A stretch of 64,000 nt of DNA from Puia dinghuensis (GCF_014642875.1 NZ_BMJC01000003.1:434001-498000); one strand, 5' to 3'; counted from the first letter of the stretch, positions 1 through 10,500 are shown. Numbers and translations are program-made. Notes: generated from the sequence alone by a model not told the origin.

Positions 1-287
1 TCGAAGCGGAAGAGCTGGTCCTGCCAGAGTTGCGGATCGAGTTCGAGGGCGACTACTTCGGTGTTGCGGATGTCGAGGTAGAAGGAGTCGCTGAGGTGAA
101 AGACGAGTTTGCTGCTGACATGCATCGTCCCGAAGAGATAGGAGGGCTTTTTCATGCCATTGCCGGTGATCTCCCACAAGAGGGCCGGATATTTCTTTTC
201 CACCCTGCTTTGCGCGGGAAGAAACTGTGCGAGGAAGAGGAGAAATACGGTTGCTGCGGCACAAAACCTGAAGGGGGTAGATCTCAT
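1..287 (-). CDS. TraB/GumN family secreted protein, N-terminal part (runs off window)
   Basis: The reverse strand reads an open frame from ATG at 287 to the window edge, giving 95 codons with no stop. It opens with a signal peptide of about 25 residues (hydrophobic core FLLFLAQFLP, then AQS). The mature start reads LLWEITGNGMKKPSYLFGTM followed by HV, which matches the conserved opening of TraB/GumN-type proteins (W-x-I ... P-S-Y-L-x-G-T-x-H). The family is thought to be peptidase-like, with a conserved GTxH histidine, but its substrate is unsettled. Only about a third of the usual 280-300 residues is visible. The family call rests on the GTMH motif and its context; the activity is not known. 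Confidence 0.75.
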   Translation of the reverse strand, partial: MRSTPFRFCAAATVFLLFLAQFLPAQSRVEKKYPALLWEITGNGMKKPSYLFGTMHVSSKLVFHLSDSFYLDIRNTEVVALELDPQLWQDQLFRF

Positions 288-442
288 TATTACAAATTGC
301 ATAAAAGACGGCAATTAGGGAAAATTATTTTACCAGTGGGTGAGCAAATTTCAGGGGCCGTTTGCAACCGTCAGGATGAAGTGATTGTTGTTCTTCATGC
401 GTGTCGATTGCGGCGGAGTAAAGGGGGCGGCTGAAAATTATA

Positions 443-474
443 TTTGGAAATGCTTACTTTTTGTCGTACCTTCG
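443..474 (+). promoter_or_regulatory. Bacteroidota-type promoter for queA
   Basis: TTTG at 443-446, a 20-nt spacer, then TACCTTCG at 467-474. This is one base off the Bacteroidota -7 consensus TAnnTTTG at the canonical spacing. It would give a leader of about 155 nt before queA. The leader contains a small hairpin, ATCATG (487-492) pairing with CATGAT (499-504), but I recognise no riboswitch in it. The whole 288-635 stretch otherwise shows no gene. Confidence 0.5.
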
Positions 475-635
475 CCCGCTTGAAAAATCATGCCGTAACA
501 TGATAGCAGATCGGGTGCCGTAAGACCTGGTTTGTGCGGATGAGACTCTGAGTTCACAATACCCTTGCTGATATCATGTGTGAATAGTCGTGACCGGTGA
601 TTGACCAAGAAAAAGTAAAAAAATCAACATTCCAC

Positions 636-1685
636 ATGAAGTTATCCCAGTTCAAGTTTGATCTTCCTCTAAACCTCATTGCCCAGCACCCTGCGAAAAA
701 AAGAGAAGACAGCCGAATGATGGTTGTACACCGCAAGACCGGCCAGATAGAGAACAAGCATTTCCGGGATATCCTCGACTATTTTGATGATAAAGACGTT
801 TTCGTCGTTAATAACACCAAGGTTTTCCCCGCCCGGATGTATGGCCGTAAGGAGAAGACCGGGGCCAAGATAGAAGTTTTCCTGCTTCGTGAATTGAATA
901 AGCCGAACCGGCTTTGGGATGTGATCGTCGATCCGGCGCGGAAGATCCGTGTCGGCAACAAGCTTTATTTCGGGGACAATGACGAATTAGTAGCCGAAGT
1001 CATCGATAATACGACCAGCCGGGGCCGGACCATCCGGTTCCTATGGGATGGCAATGACGAGGAATTCCGGCAGGTGCTGGAAGTGTTGGGTGAGACGCCG
1101 CTGCCCAAATATATCAAGCGCAAGCCTGACGAGGAAGACAAAGAGCGTTATCAGACGGTATACGCCAAGCATGAAGGGGCTGTTGCGGCGCCGACGGCAG
1201 GGCTGCATTTTAGCAAAGAGCTGATCAAGCGTTTGGAGATCAAGGGGGTACGCTTTTCCGAGATCACGCTGCATACGGGTCTTGGCACCTTCCGGCCCAT
1301 CGAGGTGGAAGACCTGAGCAAGCACAAGATGGATGCGGAATACTACCGGATAGAAGAAGACGCCTGTAAGATAGTGAACAAGGCTCGGACGGGCGGTCAC
1401 CGCATCTGTTCGATCGGGACGACGACCATGCGGGCTATTGAATCCTCTTTCACCGCGGAGAAATTATTAAAGCCTTCCGAAGGCTGGACCAATACATTTA
1501 TTCACCCGCCTTATCAATTCAATATTGCCGACGCGCTGGTAACGAACTTCCATCTTCCCAAGACCAGCCTGTTGATCATGGTGTGTGCGTTTGCGGGGTA
1601 CGATCTGGCGATGGAAGCGTACAGGAAGGCGATAAAGGATAAGTACAGGTTCTTCAGCTACGGTGATGCGATGCTGGTTTTATAA
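636..1685 (+). CDS. queA: S-adenosylmethionine:tRNA ribosyltransferase-isomerase QueA
   Basis: Transfers and isomerises the ribosyl group of S-adenosylmethionine onto preQ1 in tRNA, giving epoxyqueuosine (queuosine pathway, cytoplasm). The protein is 349 residues, the normal size. It starts [17 protein letters not shown] like other QueA proteins and carries the signature [12 protein letters not shown] at about residues 181-192, followed by [14 protein letters not shown] at 597 would add 13 residues with no family counterpart, so I prefer the ATG at 636. The gene stands alone and is followed directly by a strong terminator. Confidence 0.95.
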   Translation: MKLSQFKFDLPLNLIAQHPAKKREDSRMMVVHRKTGQIENKHFRDILDYFDDKDVFVVNNTKVFPARMYGRKEKTGAKIEVFLLRELNKPNRLWDVIVDPARKIRVGNKLYFGDNDELVAEVIDNTTSRGRTIRFLWDGNDEEFRQVLEVLGETPLPKYIKRKPDEEDKERYQTVYAKHEGAVAAPTAGLHFSKELIKRLEIKGVRFSEITLHTGLGTFRPIEVEDLSKHKMDAEYYRIEEDACKIVNKARTGGHRICSIGTTTMRAIESSFTAEKLLKPSEGWTNTFIHPPYQFNIADALVTNFHLPKTSLLIMVCAFAGYDLAMEAYRKAIKDKYRFFSYGDAMLVL

Positions 1686-1690
1686 AATTA

Positions 1691-1716
1691 GCCCGGCCTG
1701 ACGGCCGGGTTTTTTG
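1691..1716 (+). terminator. Rho-independent terminator after queA
   Basis: CCCGGCC (1692-1698), loop TGAC, GGCCGGG (1703-1709), then six T. It begins 6 nt after the queA stop. Confidence 0.9.
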
Positions 1717-1732
1717 TACATTGGGGGGACAT

Positions 1733-2647
1733 ATGAAAAAACTTCTTCTCGCCCTTCTTTTCTTTCCCTCTCTTATGTCCACAGCACAGCAGGAAATGCC
1801 CTTGTATGGCACAGACCCCATTCCCAATTCCCGCCCGGCAGCCAATGCCGAGACCATCGACTCTTCGGGGCGCCCCATCCGTTATTCGTATAGCAAGGTG
1901 AGCCGCCCTACCCTGACGGTGTGGCAGCCGCCAGCCGGCAAGCGGACGGGGACTGCGGTGATCGTTTGTCCGGGGGGCGGATATGTGCATCTGGCCATGA
2001 CGCATGAAGGAACCCAGGTGGCCGCATGGCTCAACAGCCTCGGCATCACCGCCTTTGTGTTGAAATACCGGTTACCCGACGACGAAACGATGGTAGATAA
2101 AACTATTGGCCCTTTACAGGATGCGCAGCGGGCCATCCAGCTGGTACGGCAGCGCGCCGGGGAATGGGGGGTAAACCCGGGAAAGATAGGAATTCTCGGC
2201 TTTTCCGCGGGTGGGCATCTGGCTTCTACAGCCGGAACCCATTTCACCACTCCGGTGATCGCCAACCCTGCCGGGGTCTCATTGCGGCCGGATTTTATGG
2301 TATTGTTGTACCCGGTGATCAGTTTTGACGACAGCATAGGCCACCGGGGAAGCCGGGATAATCTCATCGGGAAGCAGCCTTCCCCCGAAGGGATAAAAAA
2401 GTTTTCCAACGAACTGCAGGTAACGGATCAGACGCCGCCTGCCTTCCTCGTACACGCAGAGGATGACAGGACGGTGCCCGTGATCAACAGCCTTGAATTT
2501 TATATCGCGCTGATGCGACACCGGGTTCCGGCGGAATTGCATGTCTATCCCAAGGGTGGCCATGGGTTTGGAATGCATAATCCTACGACAACCGATCAAT
2601 GGCCGGACAGGTTGGTCAATTGGCTGACGGCCGGAGGGTGGCTGTAG
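1733..2647 (+). CDS. Secreted alpha/beta hydrolase (acetyl-xylan-esterase/lipase-like)
   Basis: A 304-residue protein with a signal peptide (MKKLLLALLFFPSLMSTAQQ). It has the esterase/lipase layout seen in the family: oxyanion-hole segment CPGGGY at about 79-84, nucleophile elbow GFSAG with Ser158, acid in HAEDDRTVP (Asp245) and His277 in GGHGFG. Proteins of this shape in Bacteroidota are often carbohydrate esterases acting on acetylated polysaccharides in the periplasm; the substrate here is inferred, not seen. The start is the ATG at 1733; an upstream TTG at 1721 in the same frame would spoil the signal peptide. It is followed tail to tail by a minus-strand gene. Confidence 0.85.
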   Translation: MKKLLLALLFFPSLMSTAQQEMPLYGTDPIPNSRPAANAETIDSSGRPIRYSYSKVSRPTLTVWQPPAGKRTGTAVIVCPGGGYVHLAMTHEGTQVAAWLNSLGITAFVLKYRLPDDETMVDKTIGPLQDAQRAIQLVRQRAGEWGVNPGKIGILGFSAGGHLASTAGTHFTTPVIANPAGVSLRPDFMVLLYPVISFDDSIGHRGSRDNLIGKQPSPEGIKKFSNELQVTDQTPPAFLVHAEDDRTVPVINSLEFYIALMRHRVPAELHVYPKGGHGFGMHNPTTTDQWPDRLVNWLTAGGWL

Positions 2648-2679
2648 CCTCCATTGGCCGGGGCGTGATGCCCGCGGAG

Positions 2680-3831
2680 CTATGGTATGTAGTCCAGCGG
2701 CAGAAGATTGGAGATCTTTTCGGTCTGGCTCCAGGAGCCCGATGTGATAAGAATCTCCTTTGACGGATAGTAATAACCATTCTCCTCTACCGTAATGGGT
2801 TGTGCGCTCATCAGGCGGATGCCGGACTGGCGGAAGCTGTCGATGCGGCTGGTGACGCCATAGGAGACGATGAGAGTGCCGTCGAAATACATGCCCTTAC
2901 TCTGGTCGGCACGGGTGGTGATGAGGGTGTCGGGGGATACGCCGATGCGGCGTTGTATCGGGTCGGGCTGCCGGAGCACCTCCCAGAAATAATGCAGGGT
3001 GTCCATCGGGAAGAGCCCGGGTTTCTGAAAGTCGGGGCGGTAGATATTTTTGATGCGGCGCTTCTCTGCATTTGGTACGACTACGTTCTGCTGGATCAGG
3101 AAGCCTTCCCGGATGCTGTGGCCGGCGTAAAGACTCCGCATGAAGTGCATCATAGAGCCCTGGTAGGTGGTACGACGGTTGCGTATCCAGGTTTGTTTTT
3201 TCCCCTCATTCTTTGCGGTCTTTTCCCGGAAGAAGGGATACCCGTAGTAAGTGACGATATTGTTGTTGAAATCACTGACAAATTCCTGCAGATTATATTC
3301 CAGTGTGTAGCCGAGGGCATCGTTCTCGATCTCCAGGGGTTCGGTGGCGGTGACGCTGAGGCGGTTGCTCCTTTTATAGAAGTGAAACCGCAGCACTTCT
3401 TTGTTGAGGATAGAACAAGAAGACGCATTTGGTCCCATACCGATGAAATTGTTCCAGAAGAATTTCCCATATTTCCCCCAGCCGCGTTTTTCATAGGGTT
3501 CGACGGTGATGGCCGCGAGTTCGGTGGCCTGTGGCCGTAGTTTCAGGCGGAGCGACGCCGGCAGCCGGTTGCCGTTCACCTCCGTGATGGATGTGGCATA
3601 GCCGATGGCGGAGGCCACCAACTGATAGGTCCCCGGTGGCAGGGGTAAAAGGAAGGCGCCGTCATTTTTGGAGACGGTGCCTTTTGAAGTATTATTCAGA
3701 TAGATACTGACCCCCGCCAGTGGTTTGCCGGTGATGGAGTCGGTTACGGTGCCGGAAAGCGTGCCGCCGGGCTGAGCGCTGCCGGAAATTTGGGCCAGCA
3801 GCAGCATGATAAGGTAGATCAGTCGTTTCAT
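2680..3831 (-). CDS. Carboxypeptidase-like regulatory-domain secreted protein
   Basis: 383 residues. After a signal peptide (about 1-19), residues of roughly 24-105 form a carboxypeptidase-regulatory-like beta-sandwich (GTVTDSITGKPLAGVSIYL, then GAFLLPLPPGTYQL), the domain that also opens SusC receptors. The remaining ~280 residues have no TonB plug or barrel and match a Bacteroidota-specific family of unknown function, recognisable by FFWNNFIG..NA and IENDALGY-type segments. It lies 27 bp downstream of the aspartate kinase on the same strand, so the two may be cotranscribed, although no functional link is evident. Likely periplasmic or surface-located. Confidence 0.75.
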   Translation of the reverse strand: MKRLIYLIMLLLAQISGSAQPGGTLSGTVTDSITGKPLAGVSIYLNNTSKGTVSKNDGAFLLPLPPGTYQLVASAIGYATSITEVNGNRLPASLRLKLRPQATELAAITVEPYEKRGWGKYGKFFWNNFIGMGPNASSCSILNKEVLRFHFYKRSNRLSVTATEPLEIENDALGYTLEYNLQEFVSDFNNNIVTYYGYPFFREKTAKNEGKKQTWIRNRRTTYQGSMMHFMRSLYAGHSIREGFLIQQNVVVPNAEKRRIKNIYRPDFQKPGLFPMDTLHYFWEVLRQPDPIQRRIGVSPDTLITTRADQSKGMYFDGTLIVSYGVTSRIDSFRQSGIRLMSAQPITVEENGYYYPSKEILITSGSWSQTEKISNLLPLDYIP

Positions 3832-3858
3832 GGAGTTGTGCCATGAATATACGGCTTT

Positions 3859-5190
3859 TTACTCCAGCCCGAAGAGTCCCTTGTTCAGCAGCTGCAATGT
3901 CTGGGTCTTATACGCTGAGGGGATAAGCAACGAGACATTGTGCTTGCTGCCGCCATAGCTGACCATGCGAATCGGCACCGGGCTAAGCGCGGTGAAGAGC
4001 TTGCTCAGGATATCGGGTGTGCTGTTGAGGTTGTTGCCAACGATGGACACGATGGTATGGTTCTCTTCCACTTCGATGGTGCCGAAGGGTTCGAGTTCGC
4101 GGACGATGGCTTTGAGTTCGGCGGAGCTCTCGATGGTGATGGACACGGCCACCTCGGAAGTAGTGATCATGTCGATGGGAGTCCGGTATTTTTCAAAAAC
4201 CTCGAAGATCTTGCGGAGGAACCCATAAGCCAGCAGCATCCGGCTGCTGCGGATGTTGATCGCAATGATGCCGTCTTTGGCGGCGATGGCTTTTACGCCT
4301 TCGGAGCCGGCTTCTTCGGTGATGAGGGTGCCCTTTGCCTCCGGCTGCATGGTGTTGAGCAGGCGCACCGGGATCTTATAGAACTGGGCGGGCCAGATGG
4401 AAGCGGGGTGGAGGATCTTGGCGCCGAAGTAGGCCAGCTCGGCAGCTTCTTCAAAGCTGAGCTGCTCGATAGCGACGGTCTTTTTGACGACGCGGGGGTC
4501 GTTGTTATGCATCCCATCGATGTCGGTCCAGATCTCGCAGACGCTGGCGGTGATAGCGGCGGCAATGAGGGAGGCGCTGTAGTCGCTACCGCCCCTCTTC
4601 AGGTTGTCCACTTCCCCGCGGGCGTTGCGGCAGATGTAACCCTGGGTGATAAATAGCGTCTTATCGCTGTGCTGACGGAGCAGCATGTCGAGCCGGTTTC
4701 TGATACTGTTGATCTGCGGTTCGTCATGGCTGTCGATGCTCATAAACTCGAGGGCGGGCAGGAGGAAGTGGTCGATGCCGTTCTCTTCGAGGAAAACGGA
4801 GAAAAGCTTGGTGGACAGCAGTTCGCCCTGGGCGAGGATATCTTTGCTCAGCGCTTCGCTGAAAGAGATTTTCAGGATGATGGTGAGAAATTCGAAGTGT
4901 TCGGCTACGATGGCCTTTGCCTTTGCCAGCGATGACGGCTTCTTGACCAGTTCGACAATGAAGGATTGGTAGTGCGCCTCCAATTTATCGATGAGTTCTT
5001 TAGCCTTTTCGCGTTGGCTGGAGGAAATGGCGTTGCCAATTTCAACAAGGGCATTGGTGGTTCCACTGAGGGCGCTGAGGACGACGATCTTCGATTCGGC
5101 ATCGGCAGTGATCAATTGGCTCACCTGCCGCATCCTTTCGGGCTTACCGACGGAGGTGCCGCCGAATTTCATAACTTTCATTGTTGCCAT
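3859..5190 (-). CDS. lysC: Aspartate kinase (monofunctional)
   Basis: Phosphorylates L-aspartate, the first step toward lysine, threonine and methionine. 443 residues: nucleotide-binding KFGGTSVG at 8-15, SALSGTTNALVE shortly after, the substrate segment KRGGSDYSA, EIWTDIDG, and a C-terminal regulatory region with two ACT domains from about residue 300. No homoserine dehydrogenase part is fused. The start may be this ATG or the ATG three codons in (5181, MKVMKFGG). A consensus-like -7 box lies 20 bp upstream. ACT domains imply feedback control by an end product, but which amino acid cannot be read from the sequence. Confidence 0.93.
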   Translation of the reverse strand: MATMKVMKFGGTSVGKPERMRQVSQLITADAESKIVVLSALSGTTNALVEIGNAISSSQREKAKELIDKLEAHYQSFIVELVKKPSSLAKAKAIVAEHFEFLTIILKISFSEALSKDILAQGELLSTKLFSVFLEENGIDHFLLPALEFMSIDSHDEPQINSIRNRLDMLLRQHSDKTLFITQGYICRNARGEVDNLKRGGSDYSASLIAAAITASVCEIWTDIDGMHNNDPRVVKKTVAIEQLSFEEAAELAYFGAKILHPASIWPAQFYKIPVRLLNTMQPEAKGTLITEEAGSEGVKAIAAKDGIIAINIRSSRMLLAYGFLRKIFEVFEKYRTPIDMITTSEVAVSITIESSAELKAIVRELEPFGTIEVEENHTIVSIVGNNLNSTPDILSKLFTALSPVPIRMVSYGGSKHNVSLLIPSAYKTQTLQLLNKGLFGLE

Positions 5191-5209
5191 ACGATATTTT
5201 TCAGGACCG

Positions 5210-5217
5210 CAAAGATA
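5210..5217 (-). promoter_or_regulatory. -7 box upstream of aspartate kinase
   Basis: On the minus strand, TATCTTTG matches TAnnTTTG exactly, 20 nt before the ATG at 5190. The -33 region is only AT-rich, with no clear TTTG, so this is a partial match. Confidence 0.4.
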
Positions 5218-5294
5218 CGTGGCGGACGATTAGAAAATTTTAAAAAATGCACCCGCTGGTAGTGGCCGGGGAGAGGTCGGGATGGTGCCGCGGG

Positions 5295-6434
5295 TCAAGC
5301 CGGATCGGGGAAGGCGACCCCCAATTTTTCGGCGAGGCCTTTGAGATCATTGACCACGGCTGGCAGGAGTGGGATGCCGTGGGCCAGGCGTTCGGCCTCC
5401 ATTTCACGTTCGGGGTCGCCCGGGATGAGGACGCTTTGATTCCCCGGAACGGGCGTGGCGCTGCGAAAGCGGCGGATCCAGTTATCCATGTGGTGTTTGA
5501 AGTCGGCGGCGGGGCGGAAGGCGTCGATACGCATGGCGCCAAAGAAATGGCCGATGCCTTTGCCGGGCATGCCGGTGGGCATGGGGACATAGGCGGGAAA
5601 GGGGGGCACCCAGGGGCCGTAGTTGGCGCCGCTGAGGACGGCCGAGAAGATATCGACGATGGCGCCGAGAGCATAGCCTTTGTGACTGCCATGGTCGCGG
5701 TCGCCGCCAAGTGGCAGGAGGGCGCCGCCGGTTTTCAGCTCATGCGGGTTGGTGGAAGGCCGGCCCTGGCTATCCTGGATCCAGCCGAGGGGGGCTTCTT
5801 CGTTCTTGCGCTGGAGTATCTCCAGTTTCCCGTTAGCAGCGGTGGTGGTGGCCAGGTCGGCGACGAAGGGGGGCTCTTCCCCTGCCGGGACGGCCACGCA
5901 GATGGGGTTGGTGCCGAGGAGGCGTTCGAGGGAGAAGGTAGGGGCGACGAGGGCGCTGGCATTGGTCATGGCGATGCCGATCATGTCCCGCTTCACTGCC
6001 TGGAGGGCATGATAGCCCGCGATGCCAAAATGATTCGAGTTTTGTACGCTTACCCAGCCGGTGCCGGCCAGGGCTGCTTTTTCGATGGCAACCTGCATCG
6101 CGAAGGGGGCTACGACGAGACCCAGCCCGCTGTCCCCGTCCACTACCGCGGTGGATGGCGTTTCGTGGATGATGGAGATCCTGGGCTTCGGGTTGGCCCT
6201 GCCCGCATCCCGGAGACGGACATAGCCGATGAGCCGGGCGACGCCATGGGAGTCGATGCCGCGCAGGTCGGCGCTGAGCAGGGCGACGGATGCAGTATGG
6301 GCATCGGTGTCGGAACAGCCGATCTTTTTAAAAATGTCGATGGTGAATGCGAGGAGACGAGGGTAGGCGAAAAGCATGTCCATATAATTTACAGCGGAGA
6401 GCAGCAAAAAGCCACCCTCCGGCTGTCTTGTCAT
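5295..6434 (-). CDS. Ldh2/malate dehydrogenase-type NAD(P)-dependent oxidoreductase
   Basis: Member of the Ldh2 (type-2 malate/lactate/ureidoglycolate dehydrogenase) family, which reduces 2-oxo acids with NAD(P)H and is unrelated to classical MDH. Visible family landmarks: LRGIDSHGVARL near the N terminus, NSNHFGIAGYHA (substrate/proton-relay histidine) and GTNPICVAVPAG. 379 residues from the first ATG. An ATG at 6383 (MDMLFAYPRLL) lines up better with the family's N terminus and may be the true start. It follows the isomerase-like lipoprotein gene by only 4 bp, so the two are one operon, suggesting a shared sugar-acid or polyol pathway. The exact substrate is not determinable. Confidence 0.85.
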   Translation of the reverse strand: MTRQPEGGFLLLSAVNYMDMLFAYPRLLAFTIDIFKKIGCSDTDAHTASVALLSADLRGIDSHGVARLIGYVRLRDAGRANPKPRISIIHETPSTAVVDGDSGLGLVVAPFAMQVAIEKAALAGTGWVSVQNSNHFGIAGYHALQAVKRDMIGIAMTNASALVAPTFSLERLLGTNPICVAVPAGEEPPFVADLATTTAANGKLEILQRKNEEAPLGWIQDSQGRPSTNPHELKTGGALLPLGGDRDHGSHKGYALGAIVDIFSAVLSGANYGPWVPPFPAYVPMPTGMPGKGIGHFFGAMRIDAFRPAADFKHHMDNWIRRFRSATPVPGNQSVLIPGDPEREMEAERLAHGIPLLPAVVNDLKGLAEKLGVAFPDPA

Positions 6435-6438
6435 TATA

Positions 6439-7341
6439 TTATTGTAGTTTGCTTACTTCAGCGTTATAGAATTTTACCGTTGAGATCACGTCGGGGACAT
6501 TATTATACCAGTTGTCCTCGCGTTCGATGGAGAACATGCCCTTGAAATGCTGGCGCTTCAATTCCTGGAAGATAGGCGTGAATTTGATGACGCCGGTTCC
6601 TACTACCCTGTCCATTGCCTTCGTATTTCCGGCGGAGTCGACATCCTTCAGATGGACACCATAGATATGCCCTTCGAGTTTCTGGAGGCATACTACGGGG
6701 TCCAGACCATTGCGTACCCAATGGCCAACGTCCGCACAGGAGCCGATGTGGCTATGGCCCTTGATAGCGGCGAGGACGGAGTCGGGGTGCCAATAGGGGT
6801 TGGGGCGGGGATGGTCGTGGATAGCGACGTTGATGCCATAGATGCCGGCAAGACTGTCTATCCCGTCCCATTGATCTTTCAGGGGTTCGGCGGTGATATA
6901 ACTAAGCCCAAACTCCTTTGCCAGATCGAAGTACTGCTTCCATTCGGCGAGGGTCCGGGGCGAGATGACGCCCATGGCCACTATCTGTATCCCTTTGGTT
7001 TGTAACAGTTGTTTTATCTCAGCCTTGCTGGCGGCCGACATGCGGATGCCAAAGCTGTCTTTCATGTTCCCACCGAGAGGCTGACCTGGGAAAGCTTCTA
7101 CATATTTCAGGCCGGCGCTGTCGACTTTGTCGAGTGCCTTTACAAAGGGGCCGGCAACATGGAAGGTCCATAACTGGACACCGATCTTCCAGTCTTTAGT
7201 GACGTTGGCAGTGGAGGAGTCGCCTGTGGCGGCGGTAGAATCTTTTGTTGCTGCATCGGAATTACCCGCAGAACTACCGCAGCCGGATAGGCCAAAAAGG
7301 GTAGCGAGGGATAGCAAGCAGCCGCAGAAAAGTTTTTTCAT
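6439..7341 (-). CDS. Sugar phosphate isomerase/epimerase-like TIM-barrel lipoprotein
   Basis: Xylose-isomerase-like TIM barrel (AP endonuclease 2 superfamily). Seen in order: GVQLWTFH (strand 1), KYVEAFPG, AIHDHPRPN (metal-ligand His/Asp), GSCADVGHW and HLKDVD, then a late SIERED glutamate. The N terminus is a lipoprotein signal with lipobox LSGC, followed by a Ser/Thr/Ala linker, so it is exported and membrane-anchored. In Bacteroidota such exported isomerase-like proteins sit in sugar-degradation loci, often beside SusC/SusD genes, which start divergently 163 bp away here. Start at ATG 7341: 12 further upstream codons would precede the lipoprotein signal. Confidence 0.83.
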   Translation of the reverse strand: MKKLFCGCLLSLATLFGLSGCGSSAGNSDAATKDSTAATGDSSTANVTKDWKIGVQLWTFHVAGPFVKALDKVDSAGLKYVEAFPGQPLGGNMKDSFGIRMSAASKAEIKQLLQTKGIQIVAMGVISPRTLAEWKQYFDLAKEFGLSYITAEPLKDQWDGIDSLAGIYGINVAIHDHPRPNPYWHPDSVLAAIKGHSHIGSCADVGHWVRNGLDPVVCLQKLEGHIYGVHLKDVDSAGNTKAMDRVVGTGVIKFTPIFQELKRQHFKGMFSIEREDNWYNNVPDVISTVKFYNAEVSKLQ

Positions 7342-7453
7342 GATGCTTTGTTTTGTCTGGTCTGGAAAATAAAGCACTGAAATTAAGCGTTTTTTGCGAC
7401 TCCTAGCGTGCTAAACACCTAACAACTGTATAGCATCTATATGCGTTTATATT

Positions 7454-7461
7454 TACATTTG
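7454..7461 (+). promoter_or_regulatory. -7 box upstream of SusC-like gene
   Basis: TACATTTG fits TAnnTTTG exactly, 43 nt before the SusC ATG. No TTTG is seen 19-20 nt upstream, so the -33 element is weak or regulated. Confidence 0.35.
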
Positions 7462-7504
7462 ATAAGCACAGAGTCAACATTTATTCACACAAAACTACAT
7501 CTCT

Positions 7505-10500
7505 ATGAGAAGGTTTCTATTCTTCTTATGCTGTTTTGCCTTGTTGATCGACCAGGTGACGGCACAAAATCACACCATTACAGGTACGGTAACAGATGCG
7601 AACGGGGTCCCCGTCGCAGGGGCGAGCGTATCGGTAAAAGGCACGAATCGCGGTACGAGTACCGGCACTGACGGCACTTTTACGGTGACGGCGCCTTCCA
7701 CGGCAAAGACTCTCGTCATTTCAGCCGTGAATTTCGCCACCCAGGAAGTGGACGTTTCCGGGAAGACCACGGTAGGGACCATACAAATGAAACCGGGTAC
7801 TCAGCAAAACCTCAATGAAGTGGTGGTGGTTGCTTATGGTACCCAGAAAAAGACCAACGTCACCGGATCGGTACAGACGGTGTCCGGGACGCTGGTTGCC
7901 GACAAACCCTTTACATCGGTAGACAAGGAATTACAAGGGGCTGTAGCCGGTCTGCAAGCATCTTCTACTTCCGGTGCGCCGGGCTCGGCGACGGACATCC
8001 GTATCAGGGGCATTGGGTCTATTTATGGCAGTGCAAGTCCTCTATGGGTGATTGACGGGGTGGTCGCTACGATAGCAGACCTTAGCGTCAATACGACCAC
8101 GGCCAACCCGCTGAGCACGCTGAACCCGGATGATATTGAAAGCATCACTATCCTGAAGGATGCTGTTAGCACGGCGCCTTATGGCAGCCGCGGCGCCAAT
8201 GGGGTTATCCTGGTGACGACGAAGAAGGGCAAGGCCGGGAAAAGCAAGATCAATGTTGTGGCCGAAGTGGGACAGAACAGCCGCGCCTTCGACCCTTCCA
8301 ACAAGCCGTTGACGACCCCACAATACCAGCAGGTGCTGCGGGAATCGATCATCAACGCCCAGTTCGCCACCAACAATGCGCAGGCCGATGCCTTGATCAC
8401 CAACCCCAATTTCATCGGCTTTCCGGCCAGCTGGACCAAGTACAACACCAACTGGTTGGACGCCGTAAGCCAGACGGGCAACCAAACCCAATTGAATATG
8501 AGTCTCAGCGGCGGCAGCGATAAGACCACCGTCTATGCATCCGCGGGATATTTCAACCAGAAGGGAACATCGATCGCTTCAGATTTTCAACGGTTTAGCG
8601 GATCGCTGGCGGTGACGCACAAGGCCAGTGACCGGTTTACGCTGACGGCCGATATCAATGCCAGCAACACTGCCCAGCATACCCCTGCCAATGGGGGCGC
8701 CTTCGCCAACCCCGTGCTGGCCAGCTTCTTCCTGATGCCCTGGTACACCCCAAGGAATCCCAACGGCTCTTTCCGGTATGGCGCCAGTGATACCCTTGGA
8801 GAATTTGGGCTCAACGGCGGCATCTTCAATCCGATAGTACAGGCGGCCTATAATGTCAACCTGGAACAACAAACGGCAGTGAGGGGCAATGCAACGGGTG
8901 AACTGAAGATCCTCGATAACCTGAAGGTGACGAGCCGGATGGCCGGGGAGTATATCGCCATCCAGGAAGACCAATACCGCAACCCCTTCTATGGCGATGG
9001 TTATGCCGATGGCGGGGATGCTTCGTCCAATTATACCCGGGTGTTTACGTACACCTGGTCGAACTTTGCCGACTGGCGGCAGAATATAAATAAGGATGGG
9101 GATGTATATTTCGATCTCAAAGGCGGGATCGAAGCGCTGGATACCAAATATTATACTCTGCAGGCGAGCGGTCACTCTTTTCCCAAAACACTCGCGCTGC
9201 AGTATCTCGCCAACACATCCACGCCGACCCTGGCCAGCGCCTGGCCCGAAGAAAATTCGCAGTTTTCGGAGTTTGCCATCGGCGATCTGAATTACAAGGA
9301 CCGGTATATCCTCAGTGGGAGCTTCCGCCGGGATGAGTCTTCCGTCTTCGGGGTCAACAACCGTTGGGGCTCGTTCTATTCGGTGGGAGGTAGCTGGAAT
9401 ATCAATGAAGAGCAATTCATGAAGCAACAGAACCTGTTCAACCTGCTGAAACTGCGGGCTTCCTATGGACAAACGGGTAATGCCAATGGCTTTGGCCGGT
9501 ATACGGCGCTGCCTACCTACGGCGGAACCTACTCCTATCAAGCCGTTACTTATGGCGGCAACTACAGCGGTCAACCCGGGCTGGTGCCCAACAATGTCGG
9601 CGACAGCAACCTCACCTGGGAGAAGAACAACTCCTTCAACATCGGATTGGACTTCGCGGTGCTGAAGAACCGCATCGATGGAACCATCGAATACTATCAC
9701 CGGGAAACGACCAGCCTTTTGTCGCCGGTGCCCTTCTCGCTCACCAGCGGTTTTAGCAGCCAGAATGAGAATATCGGCAGCGTCGTAAACAAGGGTATAG
9801 AAGTAACGATCAATGCCCGCCCGGTGGTTACCCGGGACTTCACCTGGCAGATCGGCTTTAACATCGCCCATAATATCAACCGGGTGACGGCCCTGTACCA
9901 GAATAAGCCCATTCCCTTTGGTGATTTCAACTATACGGTGGGACACGATCTGCAGGAATTCTACCTGCAACAGTGGGCCGGGGTGAATACACAAACCGGG
10001 GCTCCCCAGTGGTATACCGACGGGACGAAGAAGCAGATCACCGGCGGCTATGACAGCGCTGGCCTTGCGCTGAACCATTCCGCCTCCCCGTCCGTCTATG
10101 GCGGCCTCACCAATACGTTTACGTATAAAGGCTTGAGCCTGGACTTCCAGTTCTACTACAATTTCGGGAACTATATTTTCGACAGCTGGTATAATTACTA
10201 CAACAGCGACGGCCAGTACTACGGCGTCCTTAACCAATTCACCACCCAGCTCAACGCCTGGAAGAAGCCGGGAGACAAGACGGATGTACCGCAATTGCTC
10301 ATCGGTGGGAACAACCTGTCCAACAGTCCATCTACCCGTTGGTTGTACAAGGGAGATTTCATCCGCCTGCGAAATCTCCAGCTGAGCTATAATCTGCCCG
10401 CAGACCTTATGAAAAAAGCGAAGCTGGGCAGTATCAGCATCTATATCCGGGGGACGAACCTGTTGACTTTTGGAACGGACAAGAACCTGCCGTTTGACCC

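Noticed and set aside
475-635. Leader of queA as a preQ1 riboswitch or tRNA
   Set aside because: Only a 6-bp hairpin was found; no preQ1 aptamer pattern or cloverleaf can be drawn.
2648-2679. Hairpin between the convergent hydrolase and carboxypeptidase-like genes as a terminator
   Set aside because: Only a 4-bp GGGC/GCCC stem with no T-tract on either strand.
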